From Burkholderia anthina (GTDB taxonomy: Bacteria > Pseudomonadota > Gammaproteobacteria > Burkholderiales > Burkholderiaceae), in the NCBI RefSeq assembly GCF_001547525.1, contig NZ_CM003768.1, positions 3,472,001 through 3,536,000 of the forward strand: a stretch of 64,000 bases of DNA, written 5' to 3'. Positions 35,231-45,121 of this stretch are shown piece by piece. How positions within the stretch are numbered: the first letter of the stretch is position 1; each line of letters opens with the position of its first letter. Made by a program: the position numbers and the translations under genes. The notes under the pieces are model-generated. The model made no database searches and was not told where the DNA came from. It saw only the letters and a program-made list of their open reading frames with translations.

Positions 35231-36250
35231 ATGAAAGCCATCGAAATCACCGAATTCGGCGCGCCCGACGTGCTGAAGCTCGCGGAGCGTCCGCGCCCCG
35301 AGCCGAAACGCGGCGAGATGCTGATCAAGGTGGCGGCTTCCGGCGTGAACCGGCCCGACGTGTTCCAGCGCAAGGGCGCCTATGCGCCGCCGCCGGGTGC
35401 GTCGGATCTGCCGGGCCTCGAGGTCGCGGGCGAGATCGTCGGCGGCGATGTGTCCGATGCGGCACTGAACCCGTTCGGCCTGAAGCTCGGCGATCGCGTG
35501 TGCGCGCTGCTCGCGGGTGGCGGCTATGCCGAATATGCGGTCGCGCCGCTGCCGCAGTGTCTGCCGGTGCCGGACGGCCTCACCGATATCGAGGCCGCGT
35601 CGCTGCCCGAGACGTTCTTCACCGTGTGGAGCAACGTGTTCGACCGTGCGCGGCTCGGCGCGGGCGAGGGCGGCCAGCAGGAGACGCTGCTCGTGCAGGG
35701 CGGCTCGAGCGGCATCGGCGTGACGGCGATCCAGATCGCGCATGCGCTCGGCTTTCGCGTGTTCGCGACGGCCGGCACCGCCGACAAGTGCCGTGCGTGC
35801 GAGGCGCTCGGCGCCGAGCGCGCGATCGACTACAAGACCGAAGACTTCGTCGAAGTCGTGAAGTCGCTGACGCACGATCGCGGCGTCGACGTGATCCTCG
35901 ACATGGTGGCGGGCGCGTACGTGCCGCGCGAGTTGTCCGCGCTCGCGGACGGCGGCCGTCTCGTGCTGATCGCGCTGCTCGGCGGTGCGAAGGCCGAGGT
36001 CAACCTCAACGAGATCCTGCGCCGCCGACTGACGGTGACGGGCTCGACGCTGCGCCCGCGTCCGGTCGAGTTCAAGGCGCGCATCGCCGCGCAGTTGAAG
36101 GCGCGCGTGTGGCCGCTGCTGGCCGACGGTCGCATCAAGCCCGTGATCTATCGTGTGCTGCCGGCCGGCGAGGCCGCACAGGCGCATGCGCTGATGGAGA
36201 GCGGCGAGCACATCGGCAAGATCGTGCTTGATTGGGGCGCGAACGCGTGA
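35231..36250 (+). CDS. NAD(P)H-quinone oxidoreductase, zeta-crystallin/PIG3 type
   Basis: A 339-aa medium-chain dehydrogenase without the structural zinc cysteines. Start MKAIEITEFGAPDVLKLAERP, then ASGVNRPDVFQRKGAY and PGLEVAGEIVGG, are hallmarks of the quinone oxidoreductase (PIG3-like) branch. The nucleotide-binding site is GGSSGIGVTAIQIAHALG, typical of NADPH enzymes. Substrates are quinones or alpha,beta-unsaturated carbonyls. The ATG at 35231 gives the family-standard N-terminus; an upstream frame extension is Ala/Arg-rich and was ignored. It appears monocistronic. Confidence 0.92.
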   Translation: MKAIEITEFGAPDVLKLAERPRPEPKRGEMLIKVAASGVNRPDVFQRKGAYAPPPGASDLPGLEVAGEIVGGDVSDAALNPFGLKLGDRVCALLAGGGYAEYAVAPLPQCLPVPDGLTDIEAASLPETFFTVWSNVFDRARLGAGEGGQQETLLVQGGSSGIGVTAIQIAHALGFRVFATAGTADKCRACEALGAERAIDYKTEDFVEVVKSLTHDRGVDVILDMVAGAYVPRELSALADGGRLVLIALLGGAKAEVNLNEILRRRLTVTGSTLRPRPVEFKARIAAQLKARVWPLLADGRIKPVIYRVLPAGEAAQAHALMESGEHIGKIVLDWGANA

Positions 36251-36280
36251 CGCCCGCGCGGCGGGCTTGACATGCGCGGT

Positions 36281-36310
36281 TTGACCGGTTCAAGCCGCGC
36301 GCAGTAAAAT
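36281..36310 (+). promoter_or_regulatory. Promoter of tpiA
   Basis: TTGACC, an 18-bp spacer and TAAAAT, about 80 bp upstream of tpiA. A second TTGACA at 36267 has no matching -10. Confidence 0.65.
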
Positions 36311-36389
36311 CGCGGGTTTGCTTCGCCAGATCCAACCTGACGGCCGGGTTCCGGCACGTTAATGACAAGATAGTGACGAGACAGACACG

Positions 36390-37145
36390 ATGTCGAAACA
36401 ACGAACAAAGCGAGTGATCGGCAACTGGAAGATGCACGGCCGGCTGGCCGGCAACCAGGCGCTGCTGAACGAAGTGGTGCAGGGTGCGGGTTTGGTGGCG
36501 GCTGAAACGTCGATCGGCGTGTGCGTGCCGTTCCCGTATCTCGCGCAGGTTCAGGCCCAGCTCGGCGGTGGCCGTGTCGCGTTCGGTGCGCAGGACGTGT
36601 CCGCGCACGAGCAAGGCGCGTTCACCGGTGAGGTGGCGGCCGCGATGGTGGCGGAGTTCGGCGCGCAGTATGCGATCGTCGGTCATTCGGAGCGTCGCGC
36701 GTATCACGGCGAAAGCAACGAGACGGTCGCGGCGAAGACGCAGCGCGCAGTCGCGGCCGGCCTCACGCCGGTCGTGTGCGTCGGCGAGACGCTCGACGAG
36801 CGTGAGGCGGGTGCGACCGAGCTGGTCGTCGGTGCGCAGCTCGACGCGGTGCTGGCCGTGCTGACGGCTGACGAGGCCGCTCGCATCGTCGTCGCGTACG
36901 AGCCGGTCTGGGCGATCGGCACGGGCAAGAGCGCGACGTCGGCGCAGGCGCAGGACGTGCATGCGTTCCTGCGTGCGCGCCTGGCGGCAAAGGGTGCGGC
37001 GGACGTGTCCGTGCTGTACGGCGGCAGCGTGAAGCCGGACAACGCGCAAGAACTGTTCGCGCAGCCGGACATCGACGGCGGCCTGATCGGCGGCGCGTCG
37101 CTGAAGGCGGAAGATTTCCTGGCGATCTGCCGGGCCGCGCGTTGA
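36390..37145 (+). CDS. tpiA: Triosephosphate isomerase
   Basis: A 251-aa glycolytic TIM-barrel enzyme that interconverts glyceraldehyde 3-phosphate and dihydroxyacetone phosphate. GNWKMHG near the N-terminus contains the substrate-binding Lys. The catalytic His99 lies in [12 protein letters not shown]. The catalytic Glu171 lies in [15 protein letters not shown], followed by the flexible loop. The phosphate-binding [11 protein letters not shown] and [10 protein letters not shown] close the site. It is probably co-transcribed with secG, 72 bp downstream, as in many beta-proteobacteria. Confidence 0.98.
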   Translation: MSKQRTKRVIGNWKMHGRLAGNQALLNEVVQGAGLVAAETSIGVCVPFPYLAQVQAQLGGGRVAFGAQDVSAHEQGAFTGEVAAAMVAEFGAQYAIVGHSERRAYHGESNETVAAKTQRAVAAGLTPVVCVGETLDEREAGATELVVGAQLDAVLAVLTADEAARIVVAYEPVWAIGTGKSATSAQAQDVHAFLRARLAAKGAADVSVLYGGSVKPDNAQELFAQPDIDGGLIGGASLKAEDFLAICRAAR

Positions 37146-37217
37146 GCGGTCCGGGATCGAATTGAACCATGACGGCGGCCGGTCGGTCCGGTCGCCCGAT
37201 CCAATCGGGTGGGTGTG

Positions 37218-37595
37218 ATGCTGTTATTCAAGACGCTGATTATTGTGGTGCAGGTGCTGTCGGCACTCGGTGTGATTGGGCTCGTGCTGCTGCAGCACGG
37301 CAAGGGTGCCGACATGGGCGCTGCCTTCGGCAGCGGCGCGTCGGGCAGCCTGTTCGGCGCGACGGGCTCGGCGAACTTCCTGTCGCGCACGACGGGCATT
37401 CTCGCGACGATCTTCTTCGTCGCGACGCTCGCGCTGACTTACCTCGGTTCGTACAAGTCGACGCCGTCGGCGGGCGTGCTCGGCACGGCCGTGACCGCGC
37501 CGGCCTCGGCTCCTGCGGCATCGGCGCCGGCTGTCGCGGCGTCCGCCGCCGCCGGTTCGGCCGCGAGCGCGCCGGGCCAGGATGTCCCGAAATAA
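37218..37595 (+). CDS. secG: Preprotein translocase subunit SecG
   Basis: A 125-aa SecG, the accessory subunit of the SecYEG protein channel. Two helices are present: LFKTLIIVVQVLSALGVIGLVLLQ and LSRTTGILATIFFVATLALTYLG. Between them is the conserved HGKGADMGAAFGSGASGSLFGATG loop. The C-terminal 45 residues are Ala/Ser/Pro-rich and specific to this group. The ATG at 37218 begins MLLFK. GTG codons at 37209 and 37215 are alternative starts that would add two or three residues. Confidence 0.96.
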   Translation: MLLFKTLIIVVQVLSALGVIGLVLLQHGKGADMGAAFGSGASGSLFGATGSANFLSRTTGILATIFFVATLALTYLGSYKSTPSAGVLGTAVTAPASAPAASAPAVAASAAAGSAASAPGQDVPK

Positions 37596-37621
37596 AAAGT
37601 TAATTTTTTTGCGGTTGTGCG

Positions 37622-37650
37622 TTGAACAAATCCAGGACTCGGGTTAGAAT
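37622..37650 (+). promoter_or_regulatory. Promoter of tRNA-Leu
   Basis: TTGAAC, a 17-bp spacer and TAGAAT, with a start near 37657, about 50 bp before the mature tRNA. Confidence 0.7.
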
Positions 37651-37705
37651 TTAATTCTTGAAGCGATTCGCGGGAACAAGCAGCACAACCCGAGTTGCAT
37701 GCAGT

Positions 37706-37790
37706 GCCGACGTGGTGAAATTGGTAGACACGCTATCTTGAGGGGGTAGTGGCGAAAGCTGTGCGAGTTCGAGTCTCGCCGTCGGCACCA
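37706..37790 (+). tRNA. tRNA-Leu(GAG)
   Basis: An 85-nt class II tRNA with encoded CCA. The acceptor stem GCCGACG pairs with CGTCGGC. The anticodon stem CTATC/GGTAG encloses the loop TTGAGGG, giving anticodon GAG (reads CUC and CUU). A long variable arm (TGGCGAAAGCTGTGC region) and a T-loop GTTCGAGTC identify it as tRNA-Leu. It sits between secG and nuoA with its own promoter and terminator. Confidence 0.97.
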
Positions 37791-37800
37791 AAGTTACTCA

Positions 37801-37831
37801 ATGCCAGCCGCTTCTAGTGGCTGGCATTTTT
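37801..37831 (+). terminator. Terminator after tRNA-Leu
   Basis: A 9-bp perfect stem, ATGCCAGCC with GGCTGGCAT, is followed by TTTTC. Confidence 0.85.
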
Positions 37832-37887
37832 CATTTCTGGGGTGTGCTTGCGGTTGTCTTGCGATCGCCTGTACTCCGAAATGATTC

Positions 37888-37909
37888 CTTCCGCCGGAAG
37901 TGGTATTCT
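37888..37909 (+). promoter_or_regulatory. nuo operon promoter with palindrome
   Basis: An extended -10, TGG directly followed by TATTCT (37901-37909), lies 35 bp before nuoA. The palindrome CTTCCG-C-CGGAAG (37888-37900) sits just upstream and could be an operator. No strong -35 box is seen. Confidence 0.45.
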
Positions 37910-37943
37910 CCGGACGCTCAGAACCAACCGATAGAGGATTGCC

Positions 37944-38303
37944 TTGAACCTCGCAGCCTATTACCCCGTCTTGTTGTTCCTCCTCGTGGGCACTGGTTTA
38001 GGTATAGCGCTGGTCAGCATCGGCAAGCTCCTTGGTCCCAACAAGCCGGACGTCGAGAAGAACGCACCGTACGAGTGCGGCTTCGAAGCCTTTGAAGACG
38101 CCCGGATGAAATTCGACGTCCGGTACTACCTCGTCGCCATCCTGTTCATCATCTTCGATCTCGAAACCGCATTCCTGTTCCCGTGGGGCGTCGCGCTCCG
38201 GGACATCGGCTGGCCGGGTTTCATCGCAATGATGATTTTTCTGCTCGAATTCCTGCTGGGCTTTGCCTATATCTGGAAGAAAGGCGGGCTCGACTGGGAG
38301 TGA
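37944..38303 (+). CDS. nuoA: NADH-quinone oxidoreductase subunit A
   Basis: A 119-aa membrane subunit with three helices, first of the complex I operon. Conserved sequence: [32 protein letters not shown] and [15 protein letters not shown]. The start is TTG (37944), with AGAGGA eight bases upstream. There is no ATG before the first helix. It is followed by nuoB after 62 bp. Confidence 0.96.
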
Positions 38304-38365
38304 TGGGTTAATCGCCGGTTTGCATGGGCGGCCGCGCTCGGTCGCTCGTCTGGAGTGGAAAGCAA

Positions 38366-38845
38366 ATGAGTATCGAAGGGGTCTTGAAGGAAGGGTTTGT
38401 CACCACGACGGCTGACAAGCTGATCAACTGGACGCGTACCGGCTCGCTGTGGCCGATGACGTTCGGGCTCGCGTGTTGCGCCGTCGAGATGATGCATGCG
38501 GGCGCGGCCCGTTACGATCTGGACCGGTTCGGCGTCGTGTTCCGCCCGAGCCCGCGTCAGTCGGACGTGATGATCGTCGCCGGCACGCTGTGCAACAAGA
38601 TGGCACCCGCGCTGCGCCGCGTGTACGACCAGATGGCCGAGCCGCGCTGGGTGATCTCGATGGGGTCGTGCGCGAACGGCGGTGGTTATTACCACTACTC
38701 GTACTCGGTGGTCCGCGGCTGCGACCGGATCGTGCCGGTCGACGTCTACGTGCCGGGCTGCCCGCCCACGGCCGAGGCGCTGGTCTACGGCGTGATCCAG
38801 TTGCAGGCGAAGATCCGCCGCACCAATACCATCGCCCGTCAATAA
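38366..38845 (+). CDS. nuoB: NADH-quinone oxidoreductase subunit B
   Basis: A 159-aa peripheral-arm subunit that holds cluster N2 next to the quinone site. The ligands are the paired cysteines in [10 protein letters not shown] and the later Cys in [14 protein letters not shown] and [11 protein letters not shown]. The ATG at 38366 gives [20 protein letters not shown], standard for beta-proteobacteria; an earlier in-frame GTG/ATG adds a spurious 14 residues. Confidence 0.97.
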   Translation: MSIEGVLKEGFVTTTADKLINWTRTGSLWPMTFGLACCAVEMMHAGAARYDLDRFGVVFRPSPRQSDVMIVAGTLCNKMAPALRRVYDQMAEPRWVISMGSCANGGGYYHYSYSVVRGCDRIVPVDVYVPGCPPTAEALVYGVIQLQAKIRRTNTIARQ

Positions 38846-38866
38846 AGCCCCGAGCGTCCCCTCAAT

Positions 38867-39469
38867 ATGGCAAGCAAAATCGAGACCCTGAAGGCGAACC
38901 TCGAAGCCGCGCTCGGCGCGCGCGTGGTGAGCCTCACCGAAGCGATCGGTGAACTGACGCTCGTCGTGAAGGCGAGCGATTACCTCGAAGTCGCAAAGAC
39001 GCTGCGCGACGATCCGAAGCTCCGTTTCGAGCAACTGATCGACCTCTGCGGCGTCGACTACCAGACCTTCGGCGACGGCGCCTACGACGGCCCGCGCTTC
39101 GCGGCCGTGTCGCACCTGCTGTCGGTCACGAACAACTGGCGCCTGCGCCTGCGCGTGTTCGCGCCGGACGACGATCTGCCGATCGTGGCGTCGCTGGTCG
39201 ACATCTGGGCTTCCGCGAACTGGTATGAGCGCGAAGCGTTCGACCTGTACGGCATCGTGTTCGAAGGCCACCCCGACCTGCGCCGCATCCTCACCGACTA
39301 CGGCTTCATCGGTCACCCGTTCCGCAAGGACTTCCCGGTGTCGGGCTACGTCGAAATGCGTTACGACCCGGAAGAGAAGCGGGTCGTGTACCAGCCGGTG
39401 ACGATCGAGCCGCGCGAAATCACGCCGCGCGTGATCCGCGAGGATCGCTATGGCGGTCTGAAACATTAA
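38867..39469 (+). CDS. nuoC: NADH-quinone oxidoreductase subunit C
   Basis: A 200-aa 30-kDa subunit of the connecting fragment. Conserved segments: [80 protein letters not shown] (landmarks [12 protein letters not shown] and GHPFRKDFP). It is encoded as a separate gene, not fused to nuoD as in E. coli. Confidence 0.97.
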   Translation: MASKIETLKANLEAALGARVVSLTEAIGELTLVVKASDYLEVAKTLRDDPKLRFEQLIDLCGVDYQTFGDGAYDGPRFAAVSHLLSVTNNWRLRLRVFAPDDDLPIVASLVDIWASANWYEREAFDLYGIVFEGHPDLRRILTDYGFIGHPFRKDFPVSGYVEMRYDPEEKRVVYQPVTIEPREITPRVIREDRYGGLKH

Positions 39470-39478
39470 GGGGGCGTC

Positions 39479-40732
39479 ATGGCAGAAATCAAGAACTACA
39501 CGCTCAACTTCGGCCCGCAGCACCCGGCAGCGCACGGCGTGCTGCGCCTCGTGCTCGAGCTCGACGGCGAAGTCATCCAGCGTGCCGATCCGCACATCGG
39601 CCTGCTGCATCGCGCGACGGAAAAGCTCGCCGAATCCAAGACCTTCATCCAGTCCGTGCCGTACATGGACCGTCTCGACTACGTGTCGATGATGGTCAAC
39701 GAGCACGGCTACGTGCTCGCGATCGAAAAGCTGCTCGGCATCGACGTGCCGGAGCGCGCGCAGTACATCCGCGTGCTGTTCGACGAAATCACGCGCGTGC
39801 TGAACCACCTGATGTGGATCGGCGCGCACGCGCTCGACGTCGGCGCGATGGCCGTGTTCCTGTACGCATTCCGTGAACGCGAAGACCTGATGGACGTGTA
39901 CGAAGCGGTGTCCGGCGCCCGGATGCACGCGGCCTACTATCGTCCGGGCGGCGTCTACCGCGATCTGCCTGACGCAATGCCGCAATACAAGGCGTCGAAG
40001 ATTCGCAACGAGAAGGCGCTCGCGAAGATGAACGAGGCGCGCAGCGGCTCGGTGCTCGACTTCATCGACGATTTCTTCACGCGCTTCCCGAAGTGCGTCG
40101 ACGAATACGAAACGCTGCTGACCGACAACCGGATCTGGAAACAGCGTCTGGTCGGAATCGGCGTGGTGAGCCCGGAACGTGCGCTGCAGATGGGCCTGAC
40201 GGGCCCGATGCTGCGCGGCTCGGGCATCGCGTGGGACCTGCGCAAGAAGCAGCCCTACGAAGTGTACGATCGCATGGATTTCGACGTGCCGGTCGGCGTG
40301 AACGGCGATTGCTACGACCGCTATCTGGTGCGCGTCGAAGAAATGCGCCAGTCGGTCCGCATCGCGAAACAGTGTATTGATTGGCTCCGCAAGAATCCGG
40401 GGCCGGTGATGACGGACAATCACAAGGTTGCCCCGCCGTCGCGCGTCGGCATGAAGACCAACATGGAAGACTTGATTCACCACTTCAAGCTCTTCACCGA
40501 AGGTTTCCATGTGCCGGAAGGCGAAGCGTACGCGGCGGTCGAGCATCCGAAGGGTGAATTCGGCATCTACCTCGTGTCGGACGGCGCCAACAAGCCGTAT
40601 CGCCTCAAGATTCGCGCGCCGGGTTTCGCGCACCTGGCGTCGCTCGACGAAATGGCGCGCGGTCACATGATCGCCGACGCCGTCACGATCATCGGTACGC
40701 AGGACATCGTGTTCGGCGAAATCGATCGCTAA
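39479..40732 (+). CDS. nuoD: NADH-quinone oxidoreductase subunit D
   Basis: A 417-aa 49-kDa subunit that forms the quinone cavity with NuoB. Landmarks: [22 protein letters not shown], then [13 protein letters not shown] and the strongly conserved [19 protein letters not shown]. The C-terminal [13 protein letters not shown] is complete. It follows nuoC by nine bp with GGGGCGTC before the ATG. A GC-rich hairpin and 184-bp gap follow it. Confidence 0.98.
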   Translation: MAEIKNYTLNFGPQHPAAHGVLRLVLELDGEVIQRADPHIGLLHRATEKLAESKTFIQSVPYMDRLDYVSMMVNEHGYVLAIEKLLGIDVPERAQYIRVLFDEITRVLNHLMWIGAHALDVGAMAVFLYAFREREDLMDVYEAVSGARMHAAYYRPGGVYRDLPDAMPQYKASKIRNEKALAKMNEARSGSVLDFIDDFFTRFPKCVDEYETLLTDNRIWKQRLVGIGVVSPERALQMGLTGPMLRGSGIAWDLRKKQPYEVYDRMDFDVPVGVNGDCYDRYLVRVEEMRQSVRIAKQCIDWLRKNPGPVMTDNHKVAPPSRVGMKTNMEDLIHHFKLFTEGFHVPEGEAYAAVEHPKGEFGIYLVSDGANKPYRLKIRAPGFAHLASLDEMARGHMIADAVTIIGTQDIVFGEIDR

Positions 40733-40738
40733 TGGTTG

Positions 40739-40762
40739 CGCCGCCCGCGAGCGCGGGCGGCG
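40739..40762 (+). other. Perfect GC hairpin in the nuoD-nuoE gap
   Basis: Stem CCGCCCGC with GCGGGCGG (loop GAGC) lies seven bases after nuoD. There is no U-tract. The 184-bp gap (40733-40916) contains nothing else recognisable. It may be a transcript-stabilising or processing hairpin inside the operon. Confidence 0.5.
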
Positions 40763-40916
40763 AGCAGTTAGTCACACGCGAAGCACCATGCGGTATGCGC
40801 CGAACCGGCGCGGCTTCGCAAGCTGTCAACAGAGTGAGCGCCAGGTCTGCCGTCCATGCACCCCAGTGTGCGGCAGGTTGTTCGTTCGGTAGGAATTGAA
40901 AGAGTCGTGTCTGAAA

Positions 40917-41402
40917 ATGATCTCAGCTGAAGGCCTGAAGGAAATCGATCGAGCGTTGACGAAGTATCCCGCCGATCAGAAACAGTCCGCCGTGATGTCG
41001 GCGTTGGCCGTGGCTCAGGAAGAGCATGGCTGGCTGTCGCCCGAACTGATGCAGTTCGTCGCGGACTATCTCGGCATGCCGGCCGTCGCCGTGCAGGAAG
41101 TCGCGACGTTCTACACGATGTACGAGCTCAAACCGGTCGGCAAGCACAAGATCACGCTCTGCACGAACCTGCCGTGCCAGCTCGGCCCGCACGGCGGCGC
41201 GGAAGCGACTGCCGACTACCTGAAACAGAAGCTGGGCATCGGCTTCGGCGAGACCACGCCCGACGGCAAGTTCACGCTGAAGGAAGGCGAATGCATGGGC
41301 TCGTGCGGCGATGCGCCGGTGCTGCTGGTGAACAATCACAGAATGTGCAGCTTCATGAGCCGCGAGAAGATCGACCAGCTGCTTGAGGAGCTCTCGAAAT
41401 GA
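40917..41402 (+). CDS. nuoE: NADH-quinone oxidoreductase subunit E
   Basis: A 161-aa 24-kDa subunit of the NADH-oxidising module, carrying a [2Fe-2S] cluster. The ligands are in [12 protein letters not shown] (Cys, four residues, Cys) and [14 protein letters not shown] (Cys, three residues, Cys). The ATG at 40917 begins [22 protein letters not shown] seven codons upstream is an alternative. GAAAGAG lies upstream at slightly long spacing. The stop overlaps nuoF by 4 bp (ATGA). Confidence 0.96.
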   Translation: MISAEGLKEIDRALTKYPADQKQSAVMSALAVAQEEHGWLSPELMQFVADYLGMPAVAVQEVATFYTMYELKPVGKHKITLCTNLPCQLGPHGGAEATADYLKQKLGIGFGETTPDGKFTLKEGECMGSCGDAPVLLVNNHRMCSFMSREKIDQLLEELSK

Positions 41403-42709
41403 CGTCCCTCCACGACCGTCACATCAAACCGCTGATCCTCGCTGGTCTGAACGGCGAGAACTGGCACCTCGAAGATTACGTTGCGCGCGGCGGCTACAAG
41501 CAACTGCGCCGCATTCTCGAAGAAAAGATTCCGCCCGAGCAGGTGATCGCCGACGTGAAGGCGTCGGGCCTGCGCGGCCGCGGCGGTGCGGGCTTCCCGA
41601 CCGGCCTGAAGTGGAGCTTCATGCCGCGCCAGTTCCCGGGGCAGAAGTACCTCGTCTGCAACTCGGACGAAGGCGAGCCGGGCACGTTCAAGGATCGCGA
41701 CATCCTGCGCTGGAACCCGCACGCGCTGATCGAAGGCATGGCCATCGGCGCGTATGCGATGGGCATCACCGTCGGCTACAACTACATCCACGGCGAAATC
41801 TTCGAAGTGTATCGACGCTTCGAAGCCGCGCTCGATGAAGCGCGCGCGGCCGGGTTCCTCGGCGACAACATCATGGGCTCGGAATTCTCGTTCCAGCTGC
41901 ACGCGCACCACGGCTACGGCGCGTACATCTGCGGCGAGGAAACGGCGCTGCTCGAGTCGCTCGAAGGCAAGAAGGGCCAGCCGCGCTTCAAGCCGCCGTT
42001 CCCGGCGAGCTTCGGCGTGTACGGCAAGCCGACCACGATCAACAACACCGAGACGTTCGCCGCGGTGCCGTTCCTGCTGTCCATCGGGCCGCAGAATTAC
42101 CTCGAGATCGGCAAGCCGAACAACGGCGGCACGAAGATTTTCTCGGTGTCGGGCGACGTCGAGCGTCCGGGCAACTACGAAGTACCGCTCGGCACGCCGT
42201 TCGCGACGCTGATGGAGCTCGCCGGCGGGATGCGCGGCGGCAAGAAGATCAAGGCCGTGATTCCGGGCGGTTCGTCGGCGCCGGTGATCCCGGGCGACAT
42301 CATGATGCAGACCGATCTCGACTACGACTCGATCGCGAAGGCGGGCTCGATGCTCGGTTCCGGCGCGGTGATCGTGATGGACGAGACGCGCTGCATGGTG
42401 CGCTCGCTGCTGCGCCTGTCGTACTTCTACTACGAGGAATCGTGCGGCCAGTGCACGCCGTGCCGCGAAGGCACCGGCTGGCTGTATCGCGTCGTGAACC
42501 GTATCGAGCACGGCGAAGGCCGCCAGGAAGATCTGGACCTGCTGAACTCGGTGGCCGAGAACATCATGGGCCGCACGATCTGTGCGCTCGGCGATGCGGC
42601 GGCGATGCCGGTACGCGGGATGCTCAAGCACTACTGGGACGAATTCGCGTACCACGTCGAGCACAAGCACTGCATGGTCGGCGGCCACGCGCACGCGGCG
42701 GCAGCCTGA
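41399..42709 (+). CDS. nuoF: NADH-quinone oxidoreductase subunit F
   Basis: A 436-aa 51-kDa subunit that oxidises NADH. The FMN/NADH-binding glycine motifs are [17 protein letters not shown] and [19 protein letters not shown]. The N3 [4Fe-4S] cluster ligands are in [15 protein letters not shown] plus a later Cys in [13 protein letters not shown]. It is translationally coupled to nuoE. Confidence 0.98.
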   Translation: MTSLHDRHIKPLILAGLNGENWHLEDYVARGGYKQLRRILEEKIPPEQVIADVKASGLRGRGGAGFPTGLKWSFMPRQFPGQKYLVCNSDEGEPGTFKDRDILRWNPHALIEGMAIGAYAMGITVGYNYIHGEIFEVYRRFEAALDEARAAGFLGDNIMGSEFSFQLHAHHGYGAYICGEETALLESLEGKKGQPRFKPPFPASFGVYGKPTTINNTETFAAVPFLLSIGPQNYLEIGKPNNGGTKIFSVSGDVERPGNYEVPLGTPFATLMELAGGMRGGKKIKAVIPGGSSAPVIPGDIMMQTDLDYDSIAKAGSMLGSGAVIVMDETRCMVRSLLRLSYFYYEESCGQCTPCREGTGWLYRVVNRIEHGEGRQEDLDLLNSVAENIMGRTICALGDAAAMPVRGMLKHYWDEFAYHVEHKHCMVGGHAHAAAA

Positions 42710-42790
42710 GCGAACCCGGTTGCGGAATTTGAGCGCACGGTCGGGCGAACGCGCGAACGGGCGGAAATAGGTTAAGGACCATTCACCATC

Positions 42791-45121
42791 ATGGTTGAAC
42801 TTGAAATAGACGGCAAGAAGGTCGAGGTGCCCGAAGGCAGCATGGTGATCCAGGCTGCGCACAAGGCGGATACGTACATTCCTCACTTCTGCTATCACAA
42901 GAAACTGTCGGTCGCGGCCAATTGCCGGATGTGTCTCGTCGAAGTCGAGAAGATGCCGAAGGCCGTGCCTGCCTGCGCGACCCCCGTGTCGGCCGGCATG
43001 ATCGTGCGCACGCAATCCGACAAGGCCGTGAAGGCGCAGCAGTCGGTGATGGAATTCCTCCTCATCAATCACCCGCTCGACTGCCCGATCTGCGATCAGG
43101 GCGGCGAATGTCAGCTGCAGGATCTGGCGGTCGGCTACGGCAAGTCGTCGTCGCGCTACTCGGAAGAAAAGCGCGTGGTGTTCCACAAGAACGTGGGCCC
43201 GCTGATCTCGATGGAAGAGATGTCGCGCTGCATCCACTGCACGCGCTGCGTCCGCTTCGGCCAGGAAATCGCCGGCGTGATGGAGTTCGGCATGTTGGGC
43301 CGCGGCGAGCACTCGGAAATCACGACGTTCGTCGGCAAGACGGTCGACTCCGAAATGTCGGGCAACATGATCGACCTGTGCCCGGTCGGCGCGCTGACCA
43401 GCAAGCCGTTCCGCTACAGCGCCCGTACGTGGGAGCTGTCGCGCCGCAAGTCGGTGAGCCCGCACGATTCCGTCGGCGCGAACCTCGTCGTGCAGGTGAA
43501 GAACAACCGCGTGATGCGCGTGCTGCCGTTCGAGAACGAAGCGATCAACGAATGCTGGATCTCGGACAAGGACCGCTTCTCGTATGAAGCCCTCAACAGC
43601 GAAGAGCGCCTGACGAAGCCGATGCTGAAGCAGGGTGGCCAGTGGATCGAAACCGACTGGCAGACCGCGCTCGAATACGTCGCGAAGGGCCTGAAGGGCA
43701 TCGCCGCGGATCACGGCGCGAACGCGCTGGCGATGCTCGCGAGCGCGCACAGCACCGCGGAAGAGTTGTTCCTCGTGAAGCAGCTCGCCAACGAACTGAA
43801 CACGCCGAACGTCGACTTCCGTCTGCGCCAGCAGGATTTCTCGGCGCCGGTCCAGGGCGCGCCGTGGCTCGGCATGCCGATCGCCGATCTGTCGAACGTG
43901 GACGCCGCGTTCGTCGTCGGTTCGTTCCTGCGCCGCGACCACCCGCTGTTCGCATCGCGCCTGCGTCAGGCGGCGAAGAACGGCGCGAAGCTGCACTTCC
44001 TGCACGCGACCGCTGACGATTCGCTGATCCCGACCGCGCAACGCATCGTCGCCGCGCCGTCCGCATGGCTCGACGAGCTGGCCGGCATCGCCGCGGCCGT
44101 CGCGCAGCTGCGCGGCGTCGCGCTGCCCGACGCGCTCGCAGGCGTCACCGCGTCGCCGGCGGCCCAGGCTGTCGCGCAGTCGCTCGCGAACGGCGAACGC
44201 CGCGCGGTGCTGCTCGGCAACGCCGCGGTCCGTCATCCGCAATTCGCGAAGCTGCACGCCGTCGCGCAGTGGATCGCCGACAACACCGGCGCCACGTTCG
44301 GCTTCCTGACGGAAGCGGCGAACACGGTCGGCGCGCACGTCGTCGGCGCGCTGCCGGGCGAAGGCGGCCTGAATGCACGCGAAGCATTCGCGCAGCCGCG
44401 CAAGGGCTACGTGCTGCTGAACGTCGAACCGGAATTCGACACCGCCGATCCGGCACAGGCATTGGCCGCGCTGAACCAGGCGGAGATGGTCGTCGTGATG
44501 TCGCCGTTCAAGCACGGCCTCGACTACGCCGACGTGCTGCTGCCCGTCGCACCGTTCACGGAAACGGCCGGTACGTTCGTCAACGCGGAAGGCACCGTGC
44601 AGAGCTTCAACGGCGTCGTGCGCCCGCTCGGCGACACGCGCCCCGCCTGGAAGGTGCTGCGCGTGCTCGGTAGCCTGCTCGGCCTGCCGAACTTCGAATA
44701 CGAGACCGCGGAAGAAGTGCGTGTCGCCGCGCTCGGCGACGCCGGCGTCGCGGGCCGCCTGTCGAACCAGACGTCGGTCGCGCCGGCCCGCGCCGCGGCG
44801 AATGCCGCGAACGGCGGTTTCGAGCGCCTGGCCGACGTGCCGATCTATCATGCCGACGCGCTTGTGCGCCGCGCAGGTGCGCTGCATCTGACGGCCGCCG
44901 CGAAGGCGGCGCATGCCGCAGCCCTGCCGGCCGCGCTGTTCGACAAGCTGGGCTTGAAGGAAGGCGACGCCGTGCGCGTGCGCCAGGGCGAGCGTGCGGT
45001 GCAGTTGCCGGCCGTGCGCGACGCGAATCTTGCGGAGACGGTCGTTCGCGTGTCGGCGGCGACGCCTGCCGGCGCAGCGCTCGGCAGCCTGTCCGGTGAA
45101 CTGGTGGTGGAGAAGGCGTAA
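42791..45121 (+). CDS. nuoG: NADH-quinone oxidoreductase subunit G
   Basis: A 776-aa 75-kDa subunit. The N-terminus binds a [2Fe-2S] cluster (FCYHKKLSVAANCRMCLVE) and [4Fe-4S] clusters (NHPLDCPICDQGGECQLQD, then ISMEEMSRCIHCTRCVRFG). A molybdopterin oxidoreductase-like region follows. The C-terminal half is Ala-rich and variable, as is usual. It lies 81 bp after nuoF. Its stop directly precedes the nuoH ATG. Confidence 0.97.
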   Translation: MVELEIDGKKVEVPEGSMVIQAAHKADTYIPHFCYHKKLSVAANCRMCLVEVEKMPKAVPACATPVSAGMIVRTQSDKAVKAQQSVMEFLLINHPLDCPICDQGGECQLQDLAVGYGKSSSRYSEEKRVVFHKNVGPLISMEEMSRCIHCTRCVRFGQEIAGVMEFGMLGRGEHSEITTFVGKTVDSEMSGNMIDLCPVGALTSKPFRYSARTWELSRRKSVSPHDSVGANLVVQVKNNRVMRVLPFENEAINECWISDKDRFSYEALNSEERLTKPMLKQGGQWIETDWQTALEYVAKGLKGIAADHGANALAMLASAHSTAEELFLVKQLANELNTPNVDFRLRQQDFSAPVQGAPWLGMPIADLSNVDAAFVVGSFLRRDHPLFASRLRQAAKNGAKLHFLHATADDSLIPTAQRIVAAPSAWLDELAGIAAAVAQLRGVALPDALAGVTASPAAQAVAQSLANGERRAVLLGNAAVRHPQFAKLHAVAQWIADNTGATFGFLTEAANTVGAHVVGALPGEGGLNAREAFAQPRKGYVLLNVEPEFDTADPAQALAALNQAEMVVVMSPFKHGLDYADVLLPVAPFTETAGTFVNAEGTVQSFNGVVRPLGDTRPAWKVLRVLGSLLGLPNFEYETAEEVRVAALGDAGVAGRLSNQTSVAPARAAANAANGGFERLADVPIYHADALVRRAGALHLTAAAKAAHAAALPAALFDKLGLKEGDAVRVRQGERAVQLPAVRDANLAETVVRVSAATPAGAALGSLSGELVVEKA

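Noticed and set aside
37594-37612. A/T-rich palindrome (AAAAAGTTAATTTTTTT) as a terminator after secG
   Set aside because: Pairing is only A-U and the loop is small, so the stem would be unstable. It may just be an UP-type or AT-rich promoter flank for the tRNA gene.
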